64,000 bases of DNA. Origin: Amycolatopsis sp. WAC 01376. GTDB lineage: Bacteria; Actinomycetota; Actinomycetes; Mycobacteriales; Pseudonocardiaceae. The stretch is taken from positions 83,053 to 147,052 of the forward strand of contig NZ_QHKL01000005.1 in the NCBI RefSeq assembly GCF_003947415.1. Reading direction: 5' to 3'. Positions 31,623 through 39,080 of the stretch are shown piece by piece (the first letter of the stretch is position 1; every line of letters begins with the position of its first letter). The notes beneath the pieces were generated by a model. It did no database searches and was not told the origin of the DNA. It was given only the letters and a program-made list of their open reading frames with translations. The position numbers and the translations under genes are program-made.

Positions 31623-31666
31623 GTTGTCAAGCTTAACCCAGGCCGCTATGTTTGACAGCATGTCAA
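31618..31666. promoter_or_regulatory. Double TetR operator over both start codons
   Basis: Site 1: minus strand TTGACAACATGTC (31630-31618), containing the TetR-gene ATG. Site 2: TTGACAGCATGTCAA (31652-31666), a perfect 6-bp inverted repeat containing the DUF1772-gene ATG. Both are variants of TTGACAxCATGTCAA. Confidence 0.7.
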
Positions 31667-32130
31667 ATTTAAGGTCGGGTCTGGTCACCGGCGTCGCCCT
31701 CTTGTCGACGGGTCTGCTCGCGGGGGCGTTCGGCTATGGCGTGGTCAATGTCGCGGCCACCTTCGACGTCGTCCCGCTCGACGTGCGGTTGACCTTCCAC
31801 ACCGCGCTCATGCAGCGGAACGGCGTCGTCATGCAGACCGCGATGGCGCTCGCGGCGGTCAGTTCCGCCGCGCTCGCCTTCCTGAACCGCGGACGGACCC
31901 GGCAACTGGCCGGAATCGCCGCGGTCCTGGTCGTGACGTCGTTTCTGGTCACCCGCTTCGGCAACGTCCCGATCAACGGCCGGATCAAGGTCTGGGCCGT
32001 CACCTCGGCACCCGCCGACCACGCGGCGATCCTCGATCGCTGGGAGACCTACAACGTCATCCGAACCGTCGCCGCGCTCACCGCTTTCGTGCTCATCATC
32101 GTCGCTTCACGACTCGACCGCGTGCACTGA
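31660..32130 (+). CDS. DUF1772 (anthrone-oxygenase-like) membrane protein
   Basis: 156 aa from ATG31660 (in-frame ATG31648 also possible). Four helices: VTGVALLSTGLLAGAFGYGV, MQTAMALAAVSSAALAFL, LAGIAAVLVVTSFLVTRFG and IRTVAALTAFVLIIVAS. FGNVPINGRIKVW is the conserved NxPIN motif of DUF1772. Family members include anthrone oxygenases and uncharacterised membrane proteins. Operon with the AhpD-like gene 17 bp downstream; regulated by the divergent TetR. Confidence 0.9.
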   Translation: MSNLRSGLVTGVALLSTGLLAGAFGYGVVNVAATFDVVPLDVRLTFHTALMQRNGVVMQTAMALAAVSSAALAFLNRGRTRQLAGIAAVLVVTSFLVTRFGNVPINGRIKVWAVTSAPADHAAILDRWETYNVIRTVAALTAFVLIIVASRLDRVH

Positions 32131-32147
32131 CCCGAAAGGTCCCCACC

Positions 32148-33122
32148 ATGCTCTTCCGTCACATCACGCCGATTTCCCCCGAGGACGCGACCGGTCCGGT
32201 GGCCGCCGTCTACCGGCAAGTCGACACCGAGTTCAGCAGTATCGGGCCGGCGGTCCGGATGCTCTCCCCCGCACCGGAACTGCTCGCCCCGTGCTGGGCG
32301 CTGCTGCGCGAGTCGCTCGTGGCGGGCACGGTTCCCCGATGGCGCAAGGAGATCGTCACGGTATCCGTTTCACAGCGCAACGACTGCGCCTACGACACCG
32401 CCGGGCATCTGGTCTTCCTGCGCCTGGCAGGCGGCGAGGACGCCGCGGACGCGTTGGAACACGGCAAGGAACCGGCGGACGAGGACCTCGCCGCGCTCGC
32501 CCGCTGGGCGCGATCGGGCGGACCACAGCCCTTCCCCGCCCGAGAAGCACCGGAATACCTCGGAACAGCACTCGCGTTGCACTTCATCAACCGGATGGTC
32601 CTGGTGCTGCTGAACGAAAAGCTCCTTCCGGGCGCTATGAGCGACGACGTCCCCGCCGCCTTCGACGGCGCGCCGATCGCCCGCGCGATACACCGCGAAC
32701 GAACCAACGGCGACAGCCTTTCCCTGCTCGACGAAGTCCCGTCCACCGGACTACCCGCTTGGGCGGGCACCAGCGCCGTCGGCCCCGCCTACGCCGCGCT
32801 GTCGCGCGCGGCCGAGCGCGGAGGCGGCCTCCTGTCCGAACCGGCCCAGTCCGTCGTGCGTGAAACGATCGCGCGCCATCGGCGGTCCGCCCTGGACGGC
32901 GACCGCGGCCTGCTCACCGACTCCCTCGCCGCCCTGGTCCCGGCCGACCGCGCGGGCGCGACCCTCGCCGTGCTGGCCGGCGTCGCGCCGGACCGGATCA
33001 CCGAAACCGACGTGAAGACCTGGCGTGCGGGCGGGTACACCGACCACTGCTTCGTCCATCTCCTGGCGTTCGGCGCCATCATCGCGGTCCAGCTCGTCGA
33101 AGGCGAACTCACGGGAGCGTGA
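32148..33122 (+). CDS. Carboxymuconolactone-decarboxylase/AhpD-like protein
   Basis: 324 aa. N-terminal ~150 residues resemble AhpD/CMD proteins: AAVYRQVDTEFSSIGPAVRM, WALLRESLVAGTVPRWRKEI, VTVSVSQRNDCAYDTAGHLV. AhpD enzymes carry C-x2-C-x3-H; here the motif is CAYDTAGH, with Asp at the second Cys, so peroxidase-type dithiol chemistry is unlikely. The C-terminal half (LLTDSLAALVPADRAGATLA) is a second helical repeat ending in a hydrophobic stretch. Co-transcribed with DUF1772 under the TetR. Confidence 0.78.
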   Translation: MLFRHITPISPEDATGPVAAVYRQVDTEFSSIGPAVRMLSPAPELLAPCWALLRESLVAGTVPRWRKEIVTVSVSQRNDCAYDTAGHLVFLRLAGGEDAADALEHGKEPADEDLAALARWARSGGPQPFPAREAPEYLGTALALHFINRMVLVLLNEKLLPGAMSDDVPAAFDGAPIARAIHRERTNGDSLSLLDEVPSTGLPAWAGTSAVGPAYAALSRAAERGGGLLSEPAQSVVRETIARHRRSALDGDRGLLTDSLAALVPADRAGATLAVLAGVAPDRITETDVKTWRAGGYTDHCFVHLLAFGAIIAVQLVEGELTGA

Positions 33123-33144
33123 CCGCGCGGGAACTGCACTGCGA

Positions 33145-33201
33145 GTGCTCCCAATGTGGCATTGGGGACACTCGGCGTCCCCAATGCCACATTGGGAGCA
33201 C
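33145..33201. terminator. Long perfect hairpin (25-bp stem, 7-nt loop), CCCAATGTGGCATTGGGGAC family
   Basis: Arms 33145-33169 and 33177-33201 exact reverse complements, loop ACTCGGC. Core identical to the hairpin at 30321. Between convergent 32148(+) and 33206(-); ends 4 bp before the latter's stop. Confidence 0.8.
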
Positions 33202-33205
33202 CGGA

Positions 33206-34948
33206 TCAGCGACCTCTGACCACTTCGTTCGCCGCGACATATCCGAAGGTCATCGCCGGCCCGATCGTCGAACCGGCGCCCGCGTAGCTGTTGCCCATCA
33301 CCGCCGCGCTGGCGTTCCCGGCGGCGTACAGGCCGGCGATGACCGAGCCGTCCGCCCGCAGGACTCGCGCCCGCGCGTCGGTGCGCATCCCGCCCTTGGT
33401 GCCGAGGTCGCCAGGGACGATCTTGAACGCGTAGAACGGCGGCGCCCAGAGCGGGGCGAGGCAAGAGTTCGGCAGGACGTGCGGGTCGGTGTAGTAGTGG
33501 TCGTAGACACTGGCACCCCGGCGGAAGTCACTGTCCACACCGGACAGTGCCTGTCCGTTGAACCGGTTGACCGTGGCGCGCAACGCCTGCGGCGGGACAC
33601 CGATCGCGGTGCCGAGCGACTCCACGGTCCACGCCTTCTTGACCGCGCCCGCCGAGTACCACTCGTCGGGCAAGGGCAGCAGCGGTGCGACGTCACGGAA
33701 GAGATACCGGTTGCGGTAGTGCTGGTCGACGACCAGCCACGCCGGGATGGCCGGCGACGTCGGGTTGCGGTCGTACATCGTGTGCACGACGTCGCTGTAC
33801 GGCGCCGCTTCGTTGACGAATCGCTTGCCAGCCGCGTCCACCATCAGCCCGCCGGGCAGGGTCCGCTCGGCGAGGCAGAAGTACGGTTCGCCGGGCAGCG
33901 GGATCGCCGGTCCCCACCAGGCGTCGTCCATCAGGTCCAGTGCAGCTCCGGCACGTTTTCCCGCCAGGATCCCGTCGCCGGTGTTCGACCGGGCACCGAC
34001 CGTCCACTGTGTACCGATCGGCTGACGCTGGTATTCCGCCCGCATGGCGGCGTTGTGCTCGAACCCGCCCGAGCCGACGATGACACCGCGCCGGGCCTTC
34101 ACCACGCCCGTGGCGACGGTCACGCCGGTGACCTTCCCGTTCTCGATGACGAGATCGGTCAACGGCGTGTTCAGCCAGACCGGGACACCGGCACGCTGCA
34201 ACCCCGCCCGCAGTCCCGCGGCGAGCGACTGGCCCATGGTGAGCGGCTTCTGCCCGGCGAGCGCGGCGGCCGTGCCGCGGGCGAGGCAAGCGGCCGCCAC
34301 CGCGGCGCCCTTCGGATTGACCGCGGCCAGCGCGAGCCATTTGTAGTCGGCGCTGAAGACGACCATCCCCGCGGGCGTCGCGAGGTAGGGCGGGTTCAGG
34401 TTGGCCAGTTCGGCCCCGAGGATGTTCCCGTCGAGCTGCTCGGGCTCGATCGAGCGGCCGTCCGGCATCCCGCCTGGCAGTTCCGGGTAGTAGTCGCTGT
34501 AGCCCTCCATCCACCGGAACCGCAGCGGGCTGTTGGCCATCACGAACGACAGCATCGCCGGGCCGTTGGCGAGGAACGCCTGTTGCCGCGAGGCGGGGAT
34601 CGACGGGCCGACCACGGCGGCCAAATACCGTGCGGCCTGCTCCGGGGTGTCGCGGACGCCGGCCGCGGCCAGCACCGCGTTGCACGGAATCCAGATCCCC
34701 GCCCCCGAACGGGCGGCCGAGCCACCGAATTTCGCCGCTTTCTCCAGCACCACGCAACTGAGCCCGCGGTTGGCCGCGGTCAGCGCGGCGGTCATCCCCG
34801 CCGCACCCGCCCCGGCCACGACGACGTCGTATTCGCCGAGCACCGCGGCCTCGGCCGACGCCGTCCCGGCGAACGGCAGTCCCGAAGCGAGCGCGATCCC
34901 TGTGCCACGCAGCATCTGACGCCGGGACAGGTGAAAATCGGGACCCAT
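33206..34948 (-). CDS. Tat-exported 3-ketosteroid delta1-dehydrogenase-like flavoprotein
   Basis: 580 aa from ATG34948 (GAGGAGGATTC upstream). N-terminal twin-arginine signal: LSRRQMLRG, hydrophobic GTGIALASGLPFAGTASA. FAD site YDVVVAGAGAAGMTAALTAA and VVLEKAAKFGGSAARSGAGI; C-terminal GNSYAGAGSTIGPAMTFGY is the FAD/active-site motif of 3-ketosteroid dehydrogenases (KstD), with the Tyr and Gly at the catalytic positions. Likely a secreted FAD-dependent dehydrogenase or fumarate-reductase-family enzyme; Tat export is unusual for KstD, so substrate is uncertain. First gene of a minus-strand cluster read 37200 to 33206. Confidence 0.85.
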   Translation of the reverse strand: MGPDFHLSRRQMLRGTGIALASGLPFAGTASAEAAVLGEYDVVVAGAGAAGMTAALTAANRGLSCVVLEKAAKFGGSAARSGAGIWIPCNAVLAAAGVRDTPEQAARYLAAVVGPSIPASRQQAFLANGPAMLSFVMANSPLRFRWMEGYSDYYPELPGGMPDGRSIEPEQLDGNILGAELANLNPPYLATPAGMVVFSADYKWLALAAVNPKGAAVAAACLARGTAAALAGQKPLTMGQSLAAGLRAGLQRAGVPVWLNTPLTDLVIENGKVTGVTVATGVVKARRGVIVGSGGFEHNAAMRAEYQRQPIGTQWTVGARSNTGDGILAGKRAGAALDLMDDAWWGPAIPLPGEPYFCLAERTLPGGLMVDAAGKRFVNEAAPYSDVVHTMYDRNPTSPAIPAWLVVDQHYRNRYLFRDVAPLLPLPDEWYSAGAVKKAWTVESLGTAIGVPPQALRATVNRFNGQALSGVDSDFRRGASVYDHYYTDPHVLPNSCLAPLWAPPFYAFKIVPGDLGTKGGMRTDARARVLRADGSVIAGLYAAGNASAAVMGNSYAGAGSTIGPAMTFGYVAANEVVRGR

Positions 34949-35080
34949 GAATCCTCCTCGCGTGGGGGATCGAGCGAGGTCATGTTCTCCGGACGGCAGG
35001 CAAAAGTGAAACAAGTTCTACCCGCTTGGAGCAGGCGGGAACGGCTTCGCTCGGCCGGTCACCTCAACCGGCGCGGGCAT

Positions 35081-36118
35081 TCAGCCCAGCGCGCGGACCA
35101 GGTCCAGCGCGCGGCCGAGGGTGGTGAGCCGATCCGCGACCGTCTCCCCCGCCGGGTACAGCCGGACCGTGTCCACCCCGGCGTCACGCCAGACGCGCAG
35201 CCGCCGTGCCACCATCGGCTCGGTGCCGATGAGCGTCGTGCCGAGCACCATCTCGTCGGTCACCAGCGCGGCCGCGCCTTCCCGGTCGCCCGCCTGCCAG
35301 CGTTCCCGTACCGCGGCGGCGACTTCGGCCCAGCCTTGTCTGCTGTAGGCGTTGTTGTAGAAGTTCGTCTTCGCCGAACCCATCCCGCCGAGACTGAACG
35401 CGAGTTCGCCCTTGCGGCCCGCGACCATCCCGCGCAACTCGTCCTCGTCCGCGGCGAAGGCGACCTCGGCACCTTGGCAGACTTCGAGGTCCGACCGCGA
35501 CCGGCCCGACTTCTCGAGTCCGGCGTCGAGATGCGAGAAGTAGGCCTCCGCGCCCTCAGGAACGAAACTGGTGCCCAACCAGCCGTCCGCGATCTCGCCG
35601 GTCAGCTCCAGCAGCTTCGGCGAGAGCGTCGCCAGATGGATCGGGATGTCCGGGTTCGGCGCGGCCGACAGCCGCATCGGCCTGCTCTCACCCGGCAGCG
35701 GGATCTCGAACTCCTTGCCGGAGAACGAGATCTTCTCCCCCGCGAACGCCTGGCGGATGATCGCGACCGTTTCCCGCATGCGCGTCAGCGGCCGGGCGAA
35801 CGAAACGCCGTGGAGGCCTTCGATCACCTGCGGCCCCGAAGCGCCGAGCCCGAGGGCGAACCGGCCATCGGAGAGGTCCGAGAGCGTCAGCGCGGCCTGC
35901 GCGATCGCCACCGGGGTCCGGGTGCCGAGCTGGATGATCCCGGAGCCGAGCCGGATCCGCTCGGTCCGCGCGGCGAGGTAGCCGAGCACGGACGGCGCGT
36001 CCGAACCCCACGCCTCGGCGACCCAGCAGTCGTCGAGACCGAGTTTTTCCGCCTCCAGCACGAAGTCCAGCGTTTCCCGCCAGCCACGCGAGGCCTCGAC
36101 CGTGGTCGCCGTCCGCAT
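35081..36118 (-). CDS. LLM class F420-dependent oxidoreductase
   Basis: 345 aa from ATG36118, overlapping the SRPBCC stop by 1 bp (TGATG). TLSDLSDGRFALGLGASGPQ and VIEGLHGVSFARPLTRMRET, with IPIHLATLSPKLLELTGEIA, place it in the F420-dependent TIGR03559-like group common in mycobacterial lipid/steroid regions. F420 (or FMN) cofactor; substrate unknown. Coupled translation with the SRPBCC gene argues for a joint pathway. Confidence 0.88.
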   Translation of the reverse strand: MRTATTVEASRGWRETLDFVLEAEKLGLDDCWVAEAWGSDAPSVLGYLAARTERIRLGSGIIQLGTRTPVAIAQAALTLSDLSDGRFALGLGASGPQVIEGLHGVSFARPLTRMRETVAIIRQAFAGEKISFSGKEFEIPLPGESRPMRLSAAPNPDIPIHLATLSPKLLELTGEIADGWLGTSFVPEGAEAYFSHLDAGLEKSGRSRSDLEVCQGAEVAFAADEDELRGMVAGRKGELAFSLGGMGSAKTNFYNNAYSRQGWAEVAAAVRERWQAGDREGAAALVTDEMVLGTTLIGTEPMVARRLRVWRDAGVDTVRLYPAGETVADRLTTLGRALDLVRALG

Positions 36119-36636
36119 CAGGCGCCGCCGGCCTCTGCCCGCTCCTTGATCGCGGCGAGGGTCCCGGTCATCGCGTTCTCGAACTCGCGCAACCGGACGA
36201 AGACGATCTTTTGCTCTTTGTCCGGCATCTGGTCGATGGCCAGCGAAAGCCCGGACCGCCCCGGCCCCATCTGCATCCACTGCCGGAGCTTGGTGCCGCC
36301 GTTCTCGGGTTCCAGCGTGAAGCGCCACACCGCGGTCGGCGTTTCGGGATCCTGCACCGCCCAGGCGAAGACACGCGGCGCCTCGCATTCGACGACGTAC
36401 GAGGTCGTCTCCCATTCGCCGAACGAGTCGTGCCTGCTGTGGCCGACGAACCGCCTGCCGACCGTGGCTTCACCGGCCGCGCCGTCGCACCATTCGACCG
36501 AGCGGACTTCCTGGCTCATCTCCGGCATCAGCCGCACGTCGGAGACGATCGACCAGACCCGCTTCGGATCTGCGTCGACCCAGGCCTCGACCTCGACCGT
36601 CGGTTTGTCGGCGTACTTGGCGCCCGTCCACTCCAT
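36118..36636 (-). CDS. SRPBCC family protein
   Basis: 172 aa. TVEVEAWVDADPKRVWSIVS, DVRLMPEMSQEVRSVEWCDG and VWRFTLEPENGGTKLRQWMQ fit the START/polyketide-cyclase fold with a large hydrophobic pocket. C-terminal helix EFENAMTGTLAAIKERAEAG. Coupled to the LLM gene, so it may bind that enzyme's hydrophobic substrate. Downstream of the HxlR gene with an operator-like CGTA-N8-TACG in the gap. Confidence 0.88.
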   Translation of the reverse strand: MEWTGAKYADKPTVEVEAWVDADPKRVWSIVSDVRLMPEMSQEVRSVEWCDGAAGEATVGRRFVGHSRHDSFGEWETTSYVVECEAPRVFAWAVQDPETPTAVWRFTLEPENGGTKLRQWMQMGPGRSGLSLAIDQMPDKEQKIVFVRLREFENAMTGTLAAIKERAEAGGA

Positions 36637-36672
36637 CGTGGTCGCCCTCCCGTGCTCGTGACCTCGATAGTT

Positions 36673-36690
36673 GCGTAGATGGACTTACGT
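36673..36690. promoter_or_regulatory. Candidate HxlR operator
   Basis: GCGTAGATGGACTTACGT holds a CGTA/TACG inverted pair. It lies between the HxlR gene stop and the SRPBCC-LLM pair, in the place of that pair's promoter. Confidence 0.35.
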
Positions 36691-37200
36691 TGTCAAACCC
36701 TCCTGCGCGGCGAAGCGGCGCACCACGTCAGGCCGGTTCGCGAGCTTCGGCGGGTACCCGGACCCCAGTCGTGCCCTGGTGTTCTCGGCGGTGAGCGGCG
36801 TGGCGCAGTGCGCGCAGACGACCTCGGCGTGCGTATCGCGCCCGCAGGTCTCGTGATGGAGGACGATCGGCGGCCCGGCCTCCTCGGCGAGCCAGCGGTC
36901 GCCCCAGCGCGACATCGCCGCGAGCACACCGTAGAAATCCGCGCCCTTCTCGGTCAGGACGTAGTCGTAACGGACCGGGTCGGCCTGGTAGGCGCGCTTT
37001 TCCAGCAACCCCTCCCCGACCAGGCGGCGCAGCCGGTCGGCGAGGGTGTTCCGCGCGATACCGAGCTCCTGCTGGAACTCGTCGAACCGGCGGATCCCGT
37101 AGAAGGCCTCCCGCAGGACCAGCGGCGTCCACCAGTCGCCGAGCAGGTCCATGGTGCGCGCGATCGAACACGGCCACTGCGCGAACGAAGTCCGTTTCAT
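36685..37200 (-). CDS. HxlR family regulator with C-terminal Cys motif
   Basis: 171 aa. Winged HTH: WPCSIARTMDLLGDWWTPLV, LREAFYGIRRFDEFQQELGI, ARNTLADRLRRLVGEGLLEK. The N-terminal Cys in PCSI is the usual redox position. The C-terminal extension ETCGRDTHAEVVCAHC, with three to four Cys, could bind zinc, a common feature of this longer HxlR subgroup. Probably controls the adjacent SRPBCC-LLM(-flavoprotein) genes. Confidence 0.92.
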   Translation of the reverse strand: MKRTSFAQWPCSIARTMDLLGDWWTPLVLREAFYGIRRFDEFQQELGIARNTLADRLRRLVGEGLLEKRAYQADPVRYDYVLTEKGADFYGVLAAMSRWGDRWLAEEAGPPIVLHHETCGRDTHAEVVCAHCATPLTAENTRARLGSGYPPKLANRPDVVRRFAAQEGLTT

Positions 37201-37260
37201 GCCCGCGAGCCTACGCCCGGCGAAATTGATCCGGTCATTCCTCCACCTATTCTCCGGCGC

Positions 37261-38277
37261 TCAGGCGCTGGCCCGAAATGTTGCGATCCGGTCAAGAAGA
37301 TCCCGCGCATTAATGTCGCCCACCCGCCTCCGTACGCTTTCCGACAGCGGCCGCAAACGGTCTCGCGTCCTGGCGGAACGGATTCCGTCCGCGATCTCCA
37401 TCGCGGCGAGACCGACCGCCGCCGCACGGTCGAGGTCGCCTTCCAGCGCGTGGTCGACCGCGAGCCAGATCATCGTCAGCGACCGGCTGCGCACCATGTC
37501 CGGGCCGTAGCCGTCGATGGCCTCGGTGAGCGCGGGGATGGCCTCCCTGCTGTGCCGGACGTCGACGAGCCTGGCGAGTTCGGTGCGCACCGTGCCGATC
37601 ATCGCGGCGAGGTCGTTGGCCGTGAAGAAGGCGGACCACGATGGGACGGCGTCCCCGACGGACTCCGCGAACTGTTCCGGGGCAAGGGAAAGCTTGTCCA
37701 GCGCCCGGCGAACGTCGCCGAGCAGCGCGTAAGCCCAAGCCTCGTTCGCGGACAGGATCGCCTGCGACAGCGACCTTCCCGCCCGCCGCGCCGCGACCTG
37801 CCCCTGACCGAACTGCTCGAGCGCCTCCGCCGGAGTGCGGTGATGCAGATACATCCGGCCGAGCCGGTAACGGACGTTGGCGACGAGGTCGTCGTTGCCC
37901 GCCTCAGCCGCGAGCCCGAGCGCGCAGCGGAAGTGCCGCTCCGCCCGGACAGGACGGCCGGAGTCGAATTCCGTCCAGCCCCTCAGGTTGTGCAGATCCG
38001 CGACCACTCCCGCCAGCCGGCGGGCCAGCTCATCGGACATCATTCCCCGGCGCAGCGCCGTGCCGTAGGGCTCGAGCACGCGCAGCAGTTCCCCGCAGGA
38101 CCCGCCGCCTTCCCGGTAGTCGCGCGCCCGGAGCGCGGCGATGACGCCCTCCAGCCGGTCGATGTCGGACCGCCCGACGCGCAGCGGCAGCCGGTCGATC
38201 ACGGCGACGCGCCTGGTCGGCGCACCGGAATGGCGACGGTGATTCGTACGCCCATTATCGCTCCCTCCCGATCCCAC
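37261..38277 (-). CDS. TPR regulator-like protein lacking the N-terminal HTH
   Basis: About 338 aa; start uncertain (GTG38277 used). The body matches the C-terminal TPR part of actinobacterial XRE-TPR regulators: VGRSDIDRLEGVIAALRARD, GGSCGELLRVLEPYG, VADLHNLRGWTEFDSGRPVR, NVRYRLGRMYLHHRTPAEAL, ILSANEAWAYALLGDVRRAL. Those proteins normally begin with a 70-residue XRE HTH; none is visible upstream in any frame up to the SsgA promoter. So either a natural HTH-less paralogue or a 5'-truncated gene. Divergent from the SsgA-like gene. Confidence 0.65.
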   Translation of the reverse strand: MGSGGSDNGRTNHRRHSGAPTRRVAVIDRLPLRVGRSDIDRLEGVIAALRARDYREGGGSCGELLRVLEPYGTALRRGMMSDELARRLAGVVADLHNLRGWTEFDSGRPVRAERHFRCALGLAAEAGNDDLVANVRYRLGRMYLHHRTPAEALEQFGQGQVAARRAGRSLSQAILSANEAWAYALLGDVRRALDKLSLAPEQFAESVGDAVPSWSAFFTANDLAAMIGTVRTELARLVDVRHSREAIPALTEAIDGYGPDMVRSRSLTMIWLAVDHALEGDLDRAAAVGLAAMEIADGIRSARTRDRLRPLSESVRRRVGDINARDLLDRIATFRASA

Positions 38278-38620
38278 AACGATCAAGCTCGTCAAGGTCC
38301 AGGACGGAGCAACGCCGATCTCCTGGAATACGCGAACGACGCACAATGATGCTAACCACGACAAATACCGATGCACTCCGCCGAACGGTTGGCTATTTTC
38401 ATTCACCGGAATATGCACGTGCGGAATCTCTTTCTTTTGCACGGCTGATCGCATTTCCGGCTTGCTCACCCCACGTGCCCGGCAGGAACCGTCCGTGAGC
38501 ACCTGAGACGCAGCTCTCAGCCGAACGTGTGAACCTTGTCAACTCGGGTCACGAAAAGGCTTCACATTGCGTTATCAATAGCTGAAGATCAACAGCAACC
38601 GAACGTAAGGGGCTGAAGCG
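38278..38620. other. Intergenic region, divergent promoters
   Basis: No gene seen. AT-richer than its surroundings near 38530-38600. CTGAGA-N6-TCTCAG (38503-38520) is a small inverted repeat; GAACGTAAGGGG lies just before the SsgA-like gene's TTG start and is the likely ribosome-binding site. Confidence 0.5.
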
Positions 38621-39034
38621 TTGGACAAGGAAAGCGACCTCATCCGGGGGACGATCGTCTTCGGCCTGCGCACTTTCGGTGCGGACCCGCTCCCGGTCCA
38701 GGCCGATCTCGAATACGACCCCGAGGATCCCTACGCCGTCGTGGTGGCCTACCACTCGGGCGGCGGGACGGTCCGGTGGATGTTCGGCCGTGACCTCCTC
38801 GCGGACGGGCTCCTCACCCCATCGGGTGAGGGCGACGTGATCATCAGCCCGGCGGACGACACCTCGATCGTGATCTTCGCCCTCAGCGCGCCCGACGGCT
38901 GCGCGGTCCTCGAAGCTCCGGCACAGGAATTGGCCGAATTCCTCGACCGCACCTACGACGTCGTGCCCGCCGGCTCCGAGCCGGAATGGTTCGACTTCGA
39001 CCAGGAGATCGGCAAACTCGTCACCGAGTCCTGA
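38621..39034 (+). CDS. SsgA-family sporulation/cell-division regulator
   Basis: 137 aa, TTG start with AAGGGG upstream. DPLPVQADLEYDPEDPYAVV, VAYHSGGGTVRWMFGRDLLA, DGLLTPSGEGDVIISP match the SsgA-like protein family, which in Streptomyces recruits and localises the FtsZ/peptidoglycan machinery during septation. The C-terminal LEAPAQELAEFLDRTYDVVP is the conserved helix ending SsgA-like proteins. Presence indicates a mycelial actinomycete. Divergent from the TPR gene. Confidence 0.93.
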   Translation: MDKESDLIRGTIVFGLRTFGADPLPVQADLEYDPEDPYAVVVAYHSGGGTVRWMFGRDLLADGLLTPSGEGDVIISPADDTSIVIFALSAPDGCAVLEAPAQELAEFLDRTYDVVPAGSEPEWFDFDQEIGKLVTES

Positions 39035-39080
39035 CGGCCGGTGGCGGCACCGCTCGCGCGGTGCCGCCCTCCACATCGGA

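Noticed and set aside
36679..38349. 556-codon plus-strand frame
   Set aside because: Opposite to the HxlR and TPR genes, whose motifs are clear; no ribosome-binding site or family match.
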